The notes: generated from the letters alone by a model not told the origin. A DNA stretch of 64,000 nucleotides from Albula goreensis (GCA_022829145.1 CM040747.1:37402052-37466051); one strand, 5' to 3'. Numbered from the stretch's first letter, positions 34,189 through 49,100 are shown. Made by a program: numbers and translations.

Positions 34189-37100
34189 CTGCAGACCAGA
34201 GACATTAATGAGATTAATTATCATTATTAATATTCATCTCATTATGTGTGACTGAGAGTGTGTGAGAGAAAGAGAGAAACAGGGTTGTGTTTGTATGTGT
34301 GTGTTCATGTGTGTGTTTGGAGTATGTGGGGCTGTTTGTGTGTGTGTTTATGTGTAGGTGTCTAAATCTGGGTGAATGTTTGATGTTTGTAAACACCATC
34401 TGCAAACAAACACAAACTGAACTCAATGACCACACAACAAACACACACACACACACACACACAGTGCTGTGTGTATGGACAGACTTTTGTCTGAGTGTGA
34501 AAGAGAGAATGGTGAAGAGAGGGGCTGGAAAAAAAGAGTTGAAAATAGATGTGAAAGAAAGAGGGAGAGAGGGAGGAGAGGAAATGGAGGGAGTGAGTGT
34601 TCAGTGCTGACAGACTCACATTTCCAGGGTCCTGGTTTGTTCCTGCTCTCTCCTCCATGGTCCACACTGTAGGAACAGCAGAACAGACAGTGACTGAGTG
34701 ACACACAGTGTGGAAACTCTCTGTACTTACAGCAGTGTGTCTATGAGGTGCAGTGTGGAAACTCTCTGTACCTACAGCAGTGTGTCTATGAGGTGCAGTG
34801 TGGAAACTCTCTGTACTTACAGCAGTGTGTCTATGAGGTGCAGTGTGGAAACTCTCTGTACTTACAGCAGTGTGTCTATGAGGTGCAGTGTGGAAACTCT
34901 CTGTACTTACAGCAGTGTGTCTATGAGGTGCAGTGTGGAAACTCTGTACTTACAGCAGTGTGTCTATGAGGTGCAGTGTGGAAACACTCTGTACTTACAG
35001 CAGTGTGTCTATGAGGTGCAGTGTGGAAACTCTCTGTACTTACGGCAGTGTGTCTATGAGGTGCAGTGTGGAAACTCTCTGTACTTACGGCAGTGTGTCT
35101 ATGAGGAGCAGTGTGGAAACTCTCTGTACTTACGGCAGTGTGTCTATGAGGTGCAGTGTGGAAACTCTCTGTACTTACGGCAGTGTGTCTATGAGGTGCA
35201 GTGTGGAAACTCTCTGTACTTACAGCAGTGTGTCTATGAGGTGCAGTGTGGAAACTCTCTGTACTTACAGCAGTGTGGCTATGAGGTGCAGTGTGGAAAC
35301 TCTCTGTACTTACAGCAGTGTGTCTATGAGGTGCAGTGTGGAAACTCTCTGTACTTACAGCAGTGTGTCTATGAGGTGCAGCGTGGAAACTCTCTGTACT
35401 TACAGCAGTGTGTCTATGAGGTGCAGTGTGGAAACTCTCTGTACTTACAGCAGTGTGTCTATGAGGTGCAGTGTGGAAACTCTCTGTACTTACAGCAGTG
35501 TGTCTATGAGGTGCAGTGTGGAAACTCTCTGTACTTACAGCAGTGTGTCTGTGAGGTGCAGTGTGGAAACTCTCTGTACTTACAGCAGTGTAAGTGTGTC
35601 CAGTTTAGCAGCAGAGAGCGCTCTCACTCCTGAGTCTCCTGGGTGATTGTAGCTCAGATCCAGCTCTCTCAGGTGTGACGGGTTTGAACGCAGAGCTGAA
35701 GCCAGAGAATCACAACCTCTCTCTGTGACTCGACAGCCTGACAGCCTGCAGAGAGAAGGAGACCAGCTCTGGACAAACACACCTTACAGAATATGAATAT
35801 AAAATAACAGGGCTGTGGAATTAGTCGTATACATCGTATAATTATTTTAATGAGTGGGACTGACTCATTTACTTCTTTGTTTTCTATTACTAAAGGTATG
35901 TAATTAATATTGTAAAACTGAATGAATAATTTTCAAAAGTAACAATTCAGTATTTTATTCCCTGATGAACACTGAAATTGCTATTGGAAAAACACACATT
36001 TTAACATCACAGATTGACTGTGCAAAGTGAACAGAAAGCTTTAGCCTGAGTCATTATTAATATTAGTGGGATATTTAGTCACATTTGATCCCTTCATGAA
36101 ACTGGGGGTTTGTGTTTGTTACTCACCCCAGTCTCTGCAGTTTACAGAGTGGGTCCTCCAGTCCAGCAGAGAGCGCTCTCACTCCTGAATTCTGCAGCTC
36201 GTTGTCTCTGAGCTCAACATCTCTCAGCTCTGAGTGGGGAGAACACAGGACTGAGGCCAGATCATCACAGCAGCCCTCTGTGAGATTACAGCAACCCAGC
36301 CTGTGGAGAGAACACACACACACACACACACATACTCTGTGTGTGTTCTGACTCAGTCATCTACACACACTCAGATTCGCTTTAATACACATATTTTTAT
36401 CATTGTGAATAATGAAGCCTTTGTATTCATAACTGGTTGTCTGTGTTTATGTCACTTAAACATTGACTGTAGCCATTCTATTCATAGAACAAACCCTTCA
36501 AAAATTCATGAGATCACCAATACTAATTATCAATAATTGTATTATTAAAAGGGTTTGGTAATTCCTGTCGGTTTGCCATAAATATTGTAATTTGAATATG
36601 TTTTTGAAATTAAAGGTTATGGCTTAAGTCATTTTATGAGATTGATTACTCTTAATTGGTGCCTTGTGCTGGGACTGTTAAGATGAACATATTGTGTTAT
36701 CAGTTTGTTCTTGCACTGCATACTCTTCACCTGCATTTAACTGGAGCCTTTGTGAGGAACAGCATTATCCTCATATTTTCTGCTTCCCATGTGCTGAATA
36801 GCACATTTACTCTACATTTTGTGGTGCCCTCATGTGTGAGGATAGATTTTGGCATATTCAATGTTTTGTGATAATATAATTTGGCTGTATTTAATGTTTT
36901 TTTTAGAAAGAAAAATGCTATTCAATTTTGGAAAACAGGCAGAGAGTGGGGCCCCTGGAGAAGAAAGAGGGAGTGAGGCTCCTGACAAAACAGATAATGG
37001 GGCCCTATCCAAGCAGCTTCAAAAAAAGAGGACTGAAAATAAGAGGACAAATTCACAAACAACATGAAAAAGGAATTTGGACATTTATTTAAAAAGCAAA

Positions 37101-40100
37101 CACAAAAAGAAAACAGAAGAAAGATAAGCCTTTACAAATATAAAGGGATAAAATATGAAAGGCCAACCACAATTATAAAGAAGGACAAAAGACAGAGGAC
37201 AAAATAAAACTGAAGGGGAAAAAACTACATTACATTACTGAATTGAAGTGTGTAGCATTACCATTAGCCACCTAGCTGTGTGTCCCAACTGTAAAAAGTG
37301 ACACTTAAAATTGACAGTTGGAAAGCAGCTTGATTGACAGGCCTAGCTCAGCACAAGCTTGTAAAAAAAACAGGCCACAAGTAACAATTTAGGCCAAACA
37401 GAGAGTGCTGCAGCAGGCAGGGCAGAACTCCTTAAAGATTATCTACCCAGAGAGTACCAGGAGTGCGAAAGCCAGGGAATTATTCATAATCACAAAATAC
37501 TATCCAGAGACACAAATTCTTGACTTTGCGAAAACAGGAGGCAAACAAATAATTACTAATTTAATTTTCTACACTACAAAGACAGAAACCTGGCAGACCA
37601 CAATATGTGAGGAATTCAAAAACATAAAATAGAATGGGATTTCAACAGGCCAACAGCTGAATATAGGTTAAGAGGAGGACTCAGACTGTTATCTGCTTAC
37701 CATTAACATTTATCACAATGGTACTGTCCTCATACAAGGGGATGAAGACATTCATTTTGATTTCGAAAAAAGATTCCCTAAATCAAAAGGTTAGAATCAC
37801 AGCTCCTCCAGATAAAACGATAACATATGATCTTCCAAGCCTGTTGGTCCCCAGCACCCCAGACACAGGTCCAGCCAGCAGAGTACTGACTCCCCCCAGC
37901 CCTCCTGCTCCCCCAGACCCACACACGGCCTGCTGCAGCTGAGAGAGAGCCTGTCCCTGATGGAGCTGGAGTTTACACAATTCAGGGAGAGCAGCAGAGC
38001 CAGCTCTACAGAGCAAGGCCAGACAGAGCAGCTGAAAGAGGAGCTCCACCAGCTCAGACAGGAGCACACGGCTGCACTGAGACAGCTGCAGGAGGAGGTG
38101 AGCTCACTGAAGGAGGAAAACCAGCAGCTACACAGGGAGTTAGCCAGGACCAGAGAGGAAACACAACAGAATGCCCTTCCTCAAGACCTGGACGTGAAAC
38201 AAGCAGAGCCCAGAATACAGCAAGCCCTGACACCACCCACGGCTTCACAAGGCCCTACAACCCCCTCATACATAACACCCCCCTCCCCTAAAACAGTCAT
38301 GCCCACCCCCTCCTAAAGACAGGCTGCACCCACCCCTCCCCAGAAAGACCACACCCATTCCTATCCCCATATCTAAACAAGCTACACGCACCCCTCACCC
38401 ACCTCCAGGAAAAACAGACCAGTTCCTTCCCCAAGACACATCACTCACACTACACCCCCTAATCACACTACACCCTCCAATCACACAACACCCCTAATCA
38501 CACTACACCCTCCAATCACACTACCCCCTAATCACACTACACCCTCCAATCACACTACACCCTCCAATCACACTACACCCCCTAATCACACTATACCCTC
38601 CAATCACACTACACCCCCTAATCACACTACACCCTCCAATCACACTACACCCCCAATCACACTACACCCTCTAATCACACTACACCCCCTAATCACACTG
38701 CACCTCCAATCACACTACACCCACTAATCACACTAAACCCTCCAATCACACTACACCCTCCAATCACACTACACCCCCTAATCACACTGCACCCCTAATC
38801 ACACTACACCCCTAATCACACTACACCCCTTAATCACACAACACCCTCCAATCACACTACACCCCCTAATCACACTACACCCTCCAATCACGTGGCACTA
38901 CCCAAACACACTGCCCACCCCAGACACACAGTGGCCCCATCTACAGACACTGCCTTCCTGACCGACTCCAACCGGAAGCATGTGGATATGAGACGCATGT
39001 TCCCAGAAAGGAGGGTGTGTGTGGTCTAGGGTAGGCCAGCAAGGGGTTCAGGCTGGCTAGACGCAACAGGGAAAAAACTGGCTCCGCCGCAAATAGCACG
39101 TAGGTGCAAGATGTTTTATTTACAGTGCTCCAAACCAACAAAAGTGCAAAAGTGAAACATGAGAAAAATGAGTGCTAAATAGATATATATACAGTGCGAA
39201 AGAAATGTATACAATGCAAAAAGATACAACACAAACAAATCCTCTTCAAAACACAGCTACTCTCTGATTAATGTTACACTCACTCCTCTCTCCTCTACGA
39301 GGACTGAAACCTGGGGCTTTTTAAAGGTAAAGCCCTTCCCCCTAGGATCATACCAGCTGCTCGTTTCCAACTATACAATTATTATAGAGCAGCACTACTA
39401 ACAAACTTGGTGGAATCGTCAACATTCACATTATACACATTATTATAATTATTGACGTGACAAATACATTTCTTTATTCGCGGTTATTTCCCCTTTTTAT
39501 TGCCGCAAACGATTAACGTTGGTGTCGCCCATCCTTGCGCGACACCACGCATGTGCAACTCGGGACAGGCACTACTAAGCCAGCCCGAGTTGCGGCGCCT
39601 CTGTTTAGGCCCTACCACTTCACCCGGAAGCAGAACATTTCGGCGGTCGCCTCAAACATCCCCAAACAAACAGAGAAGACGGGAGACAGAGAAGACGGTA
39701 AACAATTCAACAAAACACCGAAAACAAAGCAAAGCAAAGCGCGCTACAAACGATAAGTACAATAAAGACATAACCCAGACATTTACATGCATGTGTTTGT
39801 TTTTGCAATGTTAGATATTATTGTTAAGGGGTGAATTTGTAGGTGAGTGTGTCTGTGTGTGTGAACTGGGCAACAGGCAGCTAGCCCCGAGTGTGCACCC
39901 CGGGAGCTAACGCGGTAATTTTGAAAATGGCAAACGGGTGAATGTACACAAAACACCAAACAAAACAAACACTGTATATGGCCTTATGTCAGTGATGGGA
40001 GGTAGGAGTGCTGCCTGCAGCCTGGGACAGAGCCCTCACACAGAGATACACGACCTGTCTGCCATTTTTATGAATTACATTGTCGTGGCTGTTTGTGGTT

Positions 40101-43100
40101 TTTATGATTGGAGTGTGGTACATAGGAGATTGGCCAAAGATGTGTTTGTTTCCTTCAGTGGTGAGGAAGTCAGGGAGAGTACCTGTCCTGGCGTTTAGGT
40201 CTCCACAGAGCAGCACACTTCCCTGGGCCTGGAAGTGGCAGATGTCTGTGTGCAGATCATTAAAAGTGGATGCATTGAAATAGGGAGAATCCAATGGGGG
40301 GTGTAGATTGCACATAGGTACATATCTTTTTCAGATGGAAAGATTTTTTTATTTATTGTTAACCAAAGGTAGGTGTCACCCGTTTTTAATGGGTCAATGA
40401 ATTTATTTATTTCTTCCTTGTACCACACAATAATTCCTCCAGAATCTCTGCCATGATTTATATGTGTATGTTTAAGGGAAGGGAGAATTATCTCTCTAAA
40501 GTTGGGTGGGCATTCTGTGGACACATCAGCACGACACCAGGTTTCACCAAGTAGCACAGGGGTCGGCAACCCTCAACATCAAAAGAGCCATTTTATCCCG
40601 TCCTACCAAACAACATGAGAAAAAGAGCCGCACAATATACTTAATACATGAATAATAATAATATGTGTTTACACACCGCATCGCGGGGAGCGGGGGACCG
40701 CTTAAGTAAAGTAAATAAGCACTCATAAAGAATCAGCAGAGCCTGGCTCTTAAAATAAAGATAGCGCAGCATGTGGAGTTTTATATAGTTTTACTACAAA
40801 GATATTGGCAAAATAAGATGGTTACAGAAGAGGGCTATATAGAAGAACTTTGTTTACGGACACTTTGAAGAGAAGAAAAAACACTGGTATGTGCAGGCCT
40901 ACGTTAAAATAAAACACAATTTTGCAGGGCTATTTGAGTCCTCTCCTTGTGGAAAATGAAATAAAAATTGCCCACTTTAAAATAAATAAAACATATAGCA
41001 GTGGCCAGATAATATTAAAATAAAAAGAATAAACATGAAAACAGCTTGTACGTCATGATGACTTAAGTCCATTTCAGTGTGCCGTTGTAGGTACACCACC
41101 TTCCCCTTCTGTTTTTCATCATGTCGCGGGCAGCGATCAACCGTTCAGCCTGCATTGGCATAAAGTAAAGCTAGCTCAGTGTTGAAAACAGACAAAACAT
41201 ATATAAAATGATAACGTGTAAAATGACACTGCTCTCACCTTTTTAGTGTGATTTCTGTTTCTGAACGTTACTACAAAGCTTCTCCTTATCGGGCTGTAAG
41301 AAGTGAATTTGATCTTCATGCAGGACTTTAGGCTGTCATCAGTGAAGCGAGAGCGGTGTTTGGGCTTTATGTAGTTCATGTTAGAGAAAACCTGCCATAA
41401 GTATGTAGATCCAAAGATGGACAGGACTCCAAAAGCACACTTTGTCATGTTCACATACATGTCAGGAATGGCATTCCATGTGTCAAATAAAAGTTTGTTG
41501 GCTTTGGGGATGTTCTCAATCTCACTTCATTTGTGCTCTTGAGCGAGAATAGCCCGCTGTCGGGCTACATCCTCCAGATCAGTGGTCATTCTTTTGAATT
41601 TGGCCATCCATAAGTCTTTATCAGCTATGTCGGCAAGTTCAATTTCAAGATCGGCATGATTTACTGCTGTGAACAATGACATGTTCAGCTGTGATGGGTC
41701 GATGTCCAGCGGCATCACGGGGAAGGTGAGTGTGTTTTTTCCTCTTTGAATTCACCGAATTTCTCCAAATGCGGTTTGCATTGTTATGATTGCTCACTGC
41801 AAATATTCACAATTTATGGTCTTGTGAGCTATTGTTGATAAGCCGCTGCAGCATAGCTGAGTCCAGGCTGTGTGTGCTGGGCTGCAGCATAGCTGAGTCC
41901 AGGCTGTGTGTGCTGGGCTGCGGTGCTGAGTGTTGGGTTGTGGGGGGGTGGCGGGAGCGGGGTGGGCAGCGTGGGCATCCTGCCTCTCCCCTGGTGCTGT
42001 GTAGGGCCAGTCCTCCTGGGCACATGAATCCTCTGTGTCCCATGACGGCTGTGCTTGGGTATGGGGCTGTGGCTGGCTGGCTGTCGGCCCAGGGCGGTGT
42101 CTCTCAGGTACTTGGCAAATATTTTGACCTCCTGCTCATTTCGGTGTACCCGGTCACATAGATGTTGAGCGTTCAGATTGGGGTGGTGGACGAGGTGTTT
42201 GTTAGCCAGCTGTGAGCAGCCCCTGCTCAGCTGGCTGTTGATGCTGTTCATGGTGTGCTGTGACACGTCAGCACGGGGCAGAAGGGTGGAGATAATAATC
42301 TTTGCCCTGGGGAAGCGCTGTGTGGCTCTCTCAGCCACTCCGATCACAGAGGCAGCCACCCCCTCCCACTGAGAGGCCAGGTCATTGGTCCTGGTGTGGA
42401 TGATGATGGTACCAGGGTTTCCCAGGATGCTGTCTGAGAGCTGCTGTAGGGCAGACTTAGTCGTGGGGCACCACAGCTTACACACCCTCCTTTCTGGGAA
42501 CATGCGTCTCATATCCACATGCTTCCGATTGGAGTCGGTCAGGAAGGCAGTGTCTGTGGATGGGGCCACTGTGTGTCTGGGGTGGACAGTGTGTTTGGGT
42601 AGTGCCACGTGATTGGAGGGTGTAGTGTGATTAGGGGTGTAGTGTGAATGGAAGGTGTAGTGTGATTAGGGGGTGTAGTGTGATTGGAGGGTGTCGTGTG
42701 ATTAGCGGGTGTAGTGTGATCAGGGTGTGTAGTGTGATTGCAGGGCATAGTGTGATTGGAGGGTGTCGTGTGATTAGGGGGTGTAGTGTGATCAGGGTGT
42801 GTAGTGTGATTGCAGGGCATAGTGTGATTGGAGGGTGTAGTGTGACTAGGGGTTGTGTGATTGGAGGTGTAGTGTGATTAGGGGTGTAGTGTGATTGGAG
42901 GGTGTAGTGTGATTAGGGGGTGTAGTGTGATTGGAGGGTGTAGTGTGATTAGGAGGTGTAGTGTGATTGGAGGGTGTAGTGTGATTAGGAGGTGTAACTG
43001 TCTCTCAGACAGTTTCAAGGAGTTGTTTGTTCATAATTTAATGTCATAAGTTCATGAATATTTGAGTTCATGCAGCTTTAAAAAGGTGATTAAAAATGTA

Positions 43101-46100
43101 ATAAATAAGAGGTTTAAAAAGGTAATACTGATATAAAATTTGTCTAAAAAGGCATAACCTTAAAATTCTGTTTGGTTAAAGTTTTGTGGTCATTGTATGG
43201 GATTTTATTTTGGTAAAAAGTGTAACCAAGTCACATGACCAGAGTTCATTAAAAAGCTGACTGACCGTAGCATTATGGGTTATAGTCAACATGGATGCAG
43301 AGGAAAGACATACAGCCCAAAAAAATAATACTATTCTACATGTGGTCCAAGAGCACACGGTACTGTCTTTAATTTGTTTATATTGTGTATAATGTTGTTG
43401 ATGGACTATGAGAAATGTTCTCAGTGATTTTATTTGTTTAAGTACATTTCTGTTGTGCTAACTTATCGGGGCTTGTTTATCGGTGGAATCTACATTTGAG
43501 AGACTTAAAAGGGACTAAGACGTATTTTAAAACCTTTGTCTGTATTTTCTTGTAGTTTTCACGGTGTCTTTTGAAGAGAGAGATAGAGAGAGAAATAAAA
43601 CTTCAATGACATCAGTACGATGCGTGGCCGTCATTTCATTGGACCTGTGTAGCTACAGGAGGTGTAGTGTGATTGGAGGGTGTAGTGTGATTAGGAGGTG
43701 TAGTGTGATTGGAGGGTGTAGTGTGATCAGGGGGTGTAGTGTGATTGGAGGGTGTAGTGTGATTAGGGGGTGTAGTGTGATCAGGGTGTGAAGTGTGATT
43801 GCAGGGCATAGTGTGATTGGAGGGTGTTGTGTGATTAGGGGGTGTAGTGTGAATGGAGGGTGTAGTGAGATTAGGGGGTGTAGTGTGATCAGGGTGTAGT
43901 GTGATTGGAGGGTGTAGTGTGATTAGGGGGTGTAGTGTGATCAGGGTGTGTAGTGTGATTGCAGGGCATAGTGTGATTGGAGGGTGTAGTGTGATTAGGG
44001 GGTGTAGTGTGAATGGAGGGTGTAGTGTGATCAGGGGGTGTAGTGTGATTAGGGGGTGTGGTGTGATTGGAGGGTGTCGTGTGATTGTAGGATGTAGTGT
44101 GATTGGAGGGTGACTTGTGACTAGGGGGTGTCGTGTGATTGGAGGTTGTAGTGTGATTGGGGGTGTAGTGTGATTGGAGGGTGTAGTGTGATTAGGAAGT
44201 GTAGTGTGATTGGAGGGTGTAGTGTGATTAGGAGGTGTAGTGTGATTGGAGGGTGTAGTGTGATTGGAGGGTGTAGTGTGATTGGAGGGTGTAGTGTGAT
44301 TGGAGGGTGTAGTGTGATTAGGAGGTGTAGTGTGATTGGAGGGTGTCGTGTGATTAGGGTGTGTAGTGTGATTGGATGGTGTAGTGTGATTTGGGGGTGT
44401 GGTGTGATTGGAGGGTGTCGTGTGATTGTAGGATGTAGTGTGATGAGGGGGTGTAGTGTGATTAGGGGGTGTAGTGTGATTGCAGGGCATAGTGTGATTG
44501 GAGGGTGTCTTGTGACTAGGGGGTGTCGTGTGATTGGAGGTTGTAGTGTGATTGGGGGTGTAGTGTGATTGGAGGGTGTAGTGTGATTAGGGGTGTAGTG
44601 TGATTGGAGGGTGTAGTGTTATTAGGGGGTATAGTGTGATTGGAGGGTGTAGTGTTATTAGGGGTGTAGTGTGATTAGGGGGTGTAGTGTGATTGGAGGG
44701 TGTAGTGTGATGAGGGGTGTAGTGTGATTAGGGGGTGTAGTGTGATTGGAGGGTGTAGTGTGATTAGGGGGTGTAGTGTGATTGGAGGGTGTAGTGTTAT
44801 TAGTGGGTGTAGTGTGATTAGGGGGTGTAGTGTTATTAGGGGTGTAGTGTGATTGGAGGGTGTAGTGTGAGTGATGTGTCTTGGGGAAGGAACAGTCTGT
44901 TTTTCCTGGAGGTGGGTGAGGGGGTGCGTGTAGCTTGTTTAGATATAGGGATAGGAATGGGTGTGGTCTTTCTGGGGAGGGGGGTGGGTACAGCCTGTCT
45001 GGGGAGGGGGTGGCATGACTGTTTTAGGGGGGGGTGTTATGTATGAGGGGGTTGTAGGGCCTTGTGAAGCCGTGGGTGGTGCCAGGGCTTGCTGTATTCT
45101 GGTCTCTGCTTGTTTCACATCCAGGTCTTGAGGAGGGGCATTCTGTTGTGTTTCCTCTCTGGTCCTGGCTAACTCCCTGTGTAGCTGCTTGTTTTCCTCC
45201 TTCAGTGAGCTCACCTCCTCCTGCAGCTGTCTCAGTGCAGCCGTGTGCTCCTGTCTGAGCTGGTGGAGCTCCTCTTTCAGCTACTCTGTCTGGCCTTGCT
45301 CTGTAGCGCTGGTCCTGCTGCTCTCCCTGAATTGCGTAAACTCCAGCTCCATCAGGGACAGGCTCTCTCTCAGCTGCAGCAGGCCGTGTGTGGGTCTGGG
45401 GGAGCAGGAGGGCTGGGGGGAGTCAGTACTCTGCTGGCTGGACCTGTGTCTGGGGTGCTGGGGACCAACAGGCTTGGAAGATCATATGTTATCGTTTTTT
45501 CTGGAGGAGCTGTGATTCTAACCTTTTCTTTTCATTTGGGGAACAGAGAAGTAGGTTCTCTTTGTTATATAACATCCCACCAAATCAACACTGAATGTTG
45601 AATGAGTGGACTACACTTCATACAACTTCATAATTTTATACATTTCAACTCACTGACTCAGTTAGCATATTTTTCTCTGTTGTTGTGGAGAGAAGTTATA
45701 GTCTGAGTCTCTGAGTTTTCCACTGTGTGTTCTGCACATGAGGATAAATGTAGGAGTAAGAGCTGGGAGAGTAAGAGAGGGAACGATGGGTTCCTCCTAG
45801 TTTTATAACTTTCATTGCCCATTGCATGTTTCTGGGGTTACAGAATTAGCTTACTGTAACTGAGGATGTCAGGCTGGGGCGGTGCTATAAACATCACTGG
45901 TGTTTCCTGTGGAGTGTGTGGAAATGTAGTTCCATTGTCCCTACACCCCCCTTTGGTCTCAGGATGCGGCTTAAGCCAGTATTCCTTTAGAGCGCAAAAA
46001 TCATTCAACATTCCACAGGTCCTCAAGTTCATTTGACAGGTTATGACAGTTTGCCAAATCTGGGCAGTTCGTACACAGCTGTAGACATCTGGGCAGTTAT

Positions 46101-49100
46101 GTGTGACATTTAACCAATCATGAATAATATATCAAAAGAGAAGACTCCTTACAGTCAAGGACTGACTATTAAGGTACACTCATATCTACTGACAAACTCA
46201 ATCAATAAAACATAATGGAAAATAAGAAAACAGCAGCACCTGGGAGGTTTATGCTTAAAGTGGTCAGGAGTGTTAGTGAGGCAGAGTATGAGTTGTCAGT
46301 GATCCAGTCATGAGAAGTGTGAGGGGGGTGCCCTATGGATCAGATGAACTTTTGACTACAGTTTGAGGTCTGGTCTTGCCCAGACTGGACTGGACTGTTT
46401 AGTCCCTTCAGACAGGAGCTGCTGTGGAAGGGTGATTCCTGGCTGTTACCCCCAGGTACCCTTGTGCTGTTCTGACAGAGACTGTTTATCCTGGTGACTG
46501 TATCAAGAAATGGAAATACAGATATAATAATAAATGAATAAATGGCTTAATCAACTAATGGTTAGAGTGAAATGGTTGCTGTTGTTACAGGCAAACCAAG
46601 TTGAGTAAAAATGACTCATGCAGCCCCCTTTGGTAAGGTGGAGTTGAACAAAGAGAGAAGAGACTGATCCTGTATTTAGACATAATGCAGCAACATATAT
46701 TATTTTTTTGCAACTGACGATGATGCAGTTCTCGTGCATCATGTCTACTCCTTGCTGTGGAAGACGTTTTTTTTTTTTTTAGTTTATTGTATTTCCAGTC
46801 TTGCCTGTGTTTATATTTTGTGGTTGCAATCTTTTGTGATGTTGTGTGTTTTTGTAAAATGAGGCCAGACATTCTACTGTTTCTGTGTCATAGTGAATGC
46901 ACTTCAGGGTGTACAAACGAGCTGAAGGCATTTTCCTCCTCTGTCATGTAGTTGCATAGGTCAGTGTGAAGGAGAGGCAGTCAGATTTCACCTTAAATTT
47001 TTACAAAACTAATAGTGATTGGCATACAGATTGTTACGATGGATGTTATTTCTTGGAAAAAAAATTGCAGGATGGAAAGATAGCGCTGAAATTTTTTTAC
47101 ATGTCCCATTCNNNNNNNNNNNNNNNNNNNNNNNNNNNNNNNNNNNNNNNNNNNNNNNNNNNNNNNNNNNNNNNNNNNNNNNNNNNNNNNNNNNNNNNNN
47201 NNNNNNNNNNNNNNNNNNNNNNNNNNNNNNNNNNNNNNNNNNNNNNNNNNNNNNNNNNNNNNNNNNNNNNNNNNNNNNNNNNNNNNNNNNNNNNNNNNNN
47301 NNNNNNNNNNNNNNNNNNNNNNNNNNNNNNNNNNNNNNNNNNNNNNNNNNNNNNNNNNNNNNNNNNNNNNNNNNNNNNNNNNNNNNNNNNNNNNNNNNNN
47401 NNNNNNNNNNNNNNNNNNNNNNNNNNNNNNNNNNNNNNNNNNNNNNNNNNNNNNNNNNNNNNNNNNNNNNNNNNNNNNNNNNNNNNNNNNNNNNNNNNNN
47501 NNNNNNNNNNNNNNNNNNNNNNNNNNNNNNNNNNNNNNNNNNNNNNNNNNNNNNNNNNNNNNNNNNNNNNNNNNNNNNNNNNNNNNNNNNNNNNNNNNNN
47601 NNNNNNNNNNNCAACAACATGAAGAAAACAACATCATGAAGAAACATGAAGAAAACAAAAAAAATGTCAGTTTAAAAGAGACAGACGTTCATAGACCTTC
47701 ATAACTCTGGTAATGGCTACAAGATGATCCACAAAGGAGTAAATATACCACTGAGCACTGTCAGGGCGATTATTTAAGAAATATAACAAACATGGAACAG
47801 TTGAAAACCTGACAGGTAAAGGACACAAATGCATTCTCCCCCTAGGATAGGGAGGAGGATGGTGAGAGAAGCAAAAAAAATCCTCAAGAATCACTGTGAA
47901 GATATCTAAACAAGCTACACGCACCCCCTCACCCACCTCCAGGAAAAACAGACCAGTTCCTTCCCCATGTCACATCACTCACACTACACCCTCCAATCAC
48001 ACTACACCCTCCAATCACTATGCACCCCCTAATCACACTCCACCCCCAAATCACACTACACCCTCCACTTACGTGGCACTACCCAAACACACTACCCACC
48101 CCAGACACACAATGGCCCCATCCACAGACACTGCCTTCCTGACCGACTCCAACCGGAAGCATGTGGATATGAGACGACATACAGACACAGCCCAGTCAGC
48201 TGTACAATCTAAAACACACATACAGATGGGCTCTAAACAGCGTACAAGAATTCGGCAAAGCTCTTAACTCACCTGAAATCGCTAACCTTACCAATAACTC
48301 TAACACACAGTACGAATCTAACAAATCAGGCCTAAATCTGGCTGTTAAACATATTGAGGACATATTTCATAAAGCAGCCAAAACATCAAACCTGAAACGA
48401 CACAAGAATTGTTGCCCAAACAACAAATATAAAGAGAAATGGTTTGACAATGAATGTAATGTAATTCAGAAAAAGTTACGGAAACTGTCTAATCAAAAAC
48501 ATCACCAGCACCAAAACCCAGATTTAGGCTTGGAGTACTGTGAAACATTAAAACAACACAAAAATAGTCTGAAACAGAAAAAAAGACAACCAAATTGACT
48601 CTCATAGACATTGAAAAATCAATTGATCAAAACTAATTCTGGGAAATGTGGAATAATTTCCGATTGGCACAAAAACCTGCATTAACTTTAAACAATGGCC
48701 CAGTTTGGCAACAACATGTTGAAAACTTGTGTATGGACATTACACAAAAAAAAATAACAAAAGAACAAACTGAAATGAAAGAAAAACTCACATTACTTGA
48801 ACAATTGATCAAAGACAACCAAAACCCAACTGACACACCGATCACAATGCAGGAATTTACTGAGCATCTCAAAAAACTAAAACCAAGAAAGTCTTGTGGT
48901 TTTGACAACATAAATAAAGAGATGCTGAAATATAGTAACCTGTTAATACAAGAGGCCCTAGTGAAATTATTCAGTCTATCACTAAGTACTGGCTGCTTCC
49001 CTGACACCTGGAACCAAGGGCTTATATCCCCAATTTATAAGAGTGGAGATAAATTAGACCCCAATAATTACCGAGGCATCTGTGTAAGCAGTAATCTGGG

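Noticed and set aside
33653..34255. 200-codon plus-strand open frame
   Set aside because: Antisense of the B30.2 exon; no domain of its own.
34698..35646. Long repetitive plus-strand open frames (over 300 codons)
   Set aside because: They arise because the 45-bp minisatellite unit is a multiple of three without stops; the region is an intron of the minus-strand NLR gene.
38440..44880. CRISPR-like array
   Set aside because: The repeats are contiguous 18-bp units with no spacers, in eukaryotic DNA, inside LINE ORF1.
46966..47658. Open frames crossing the N gap
   Set aside because: Made almost wholly of N; no evidence for coding.
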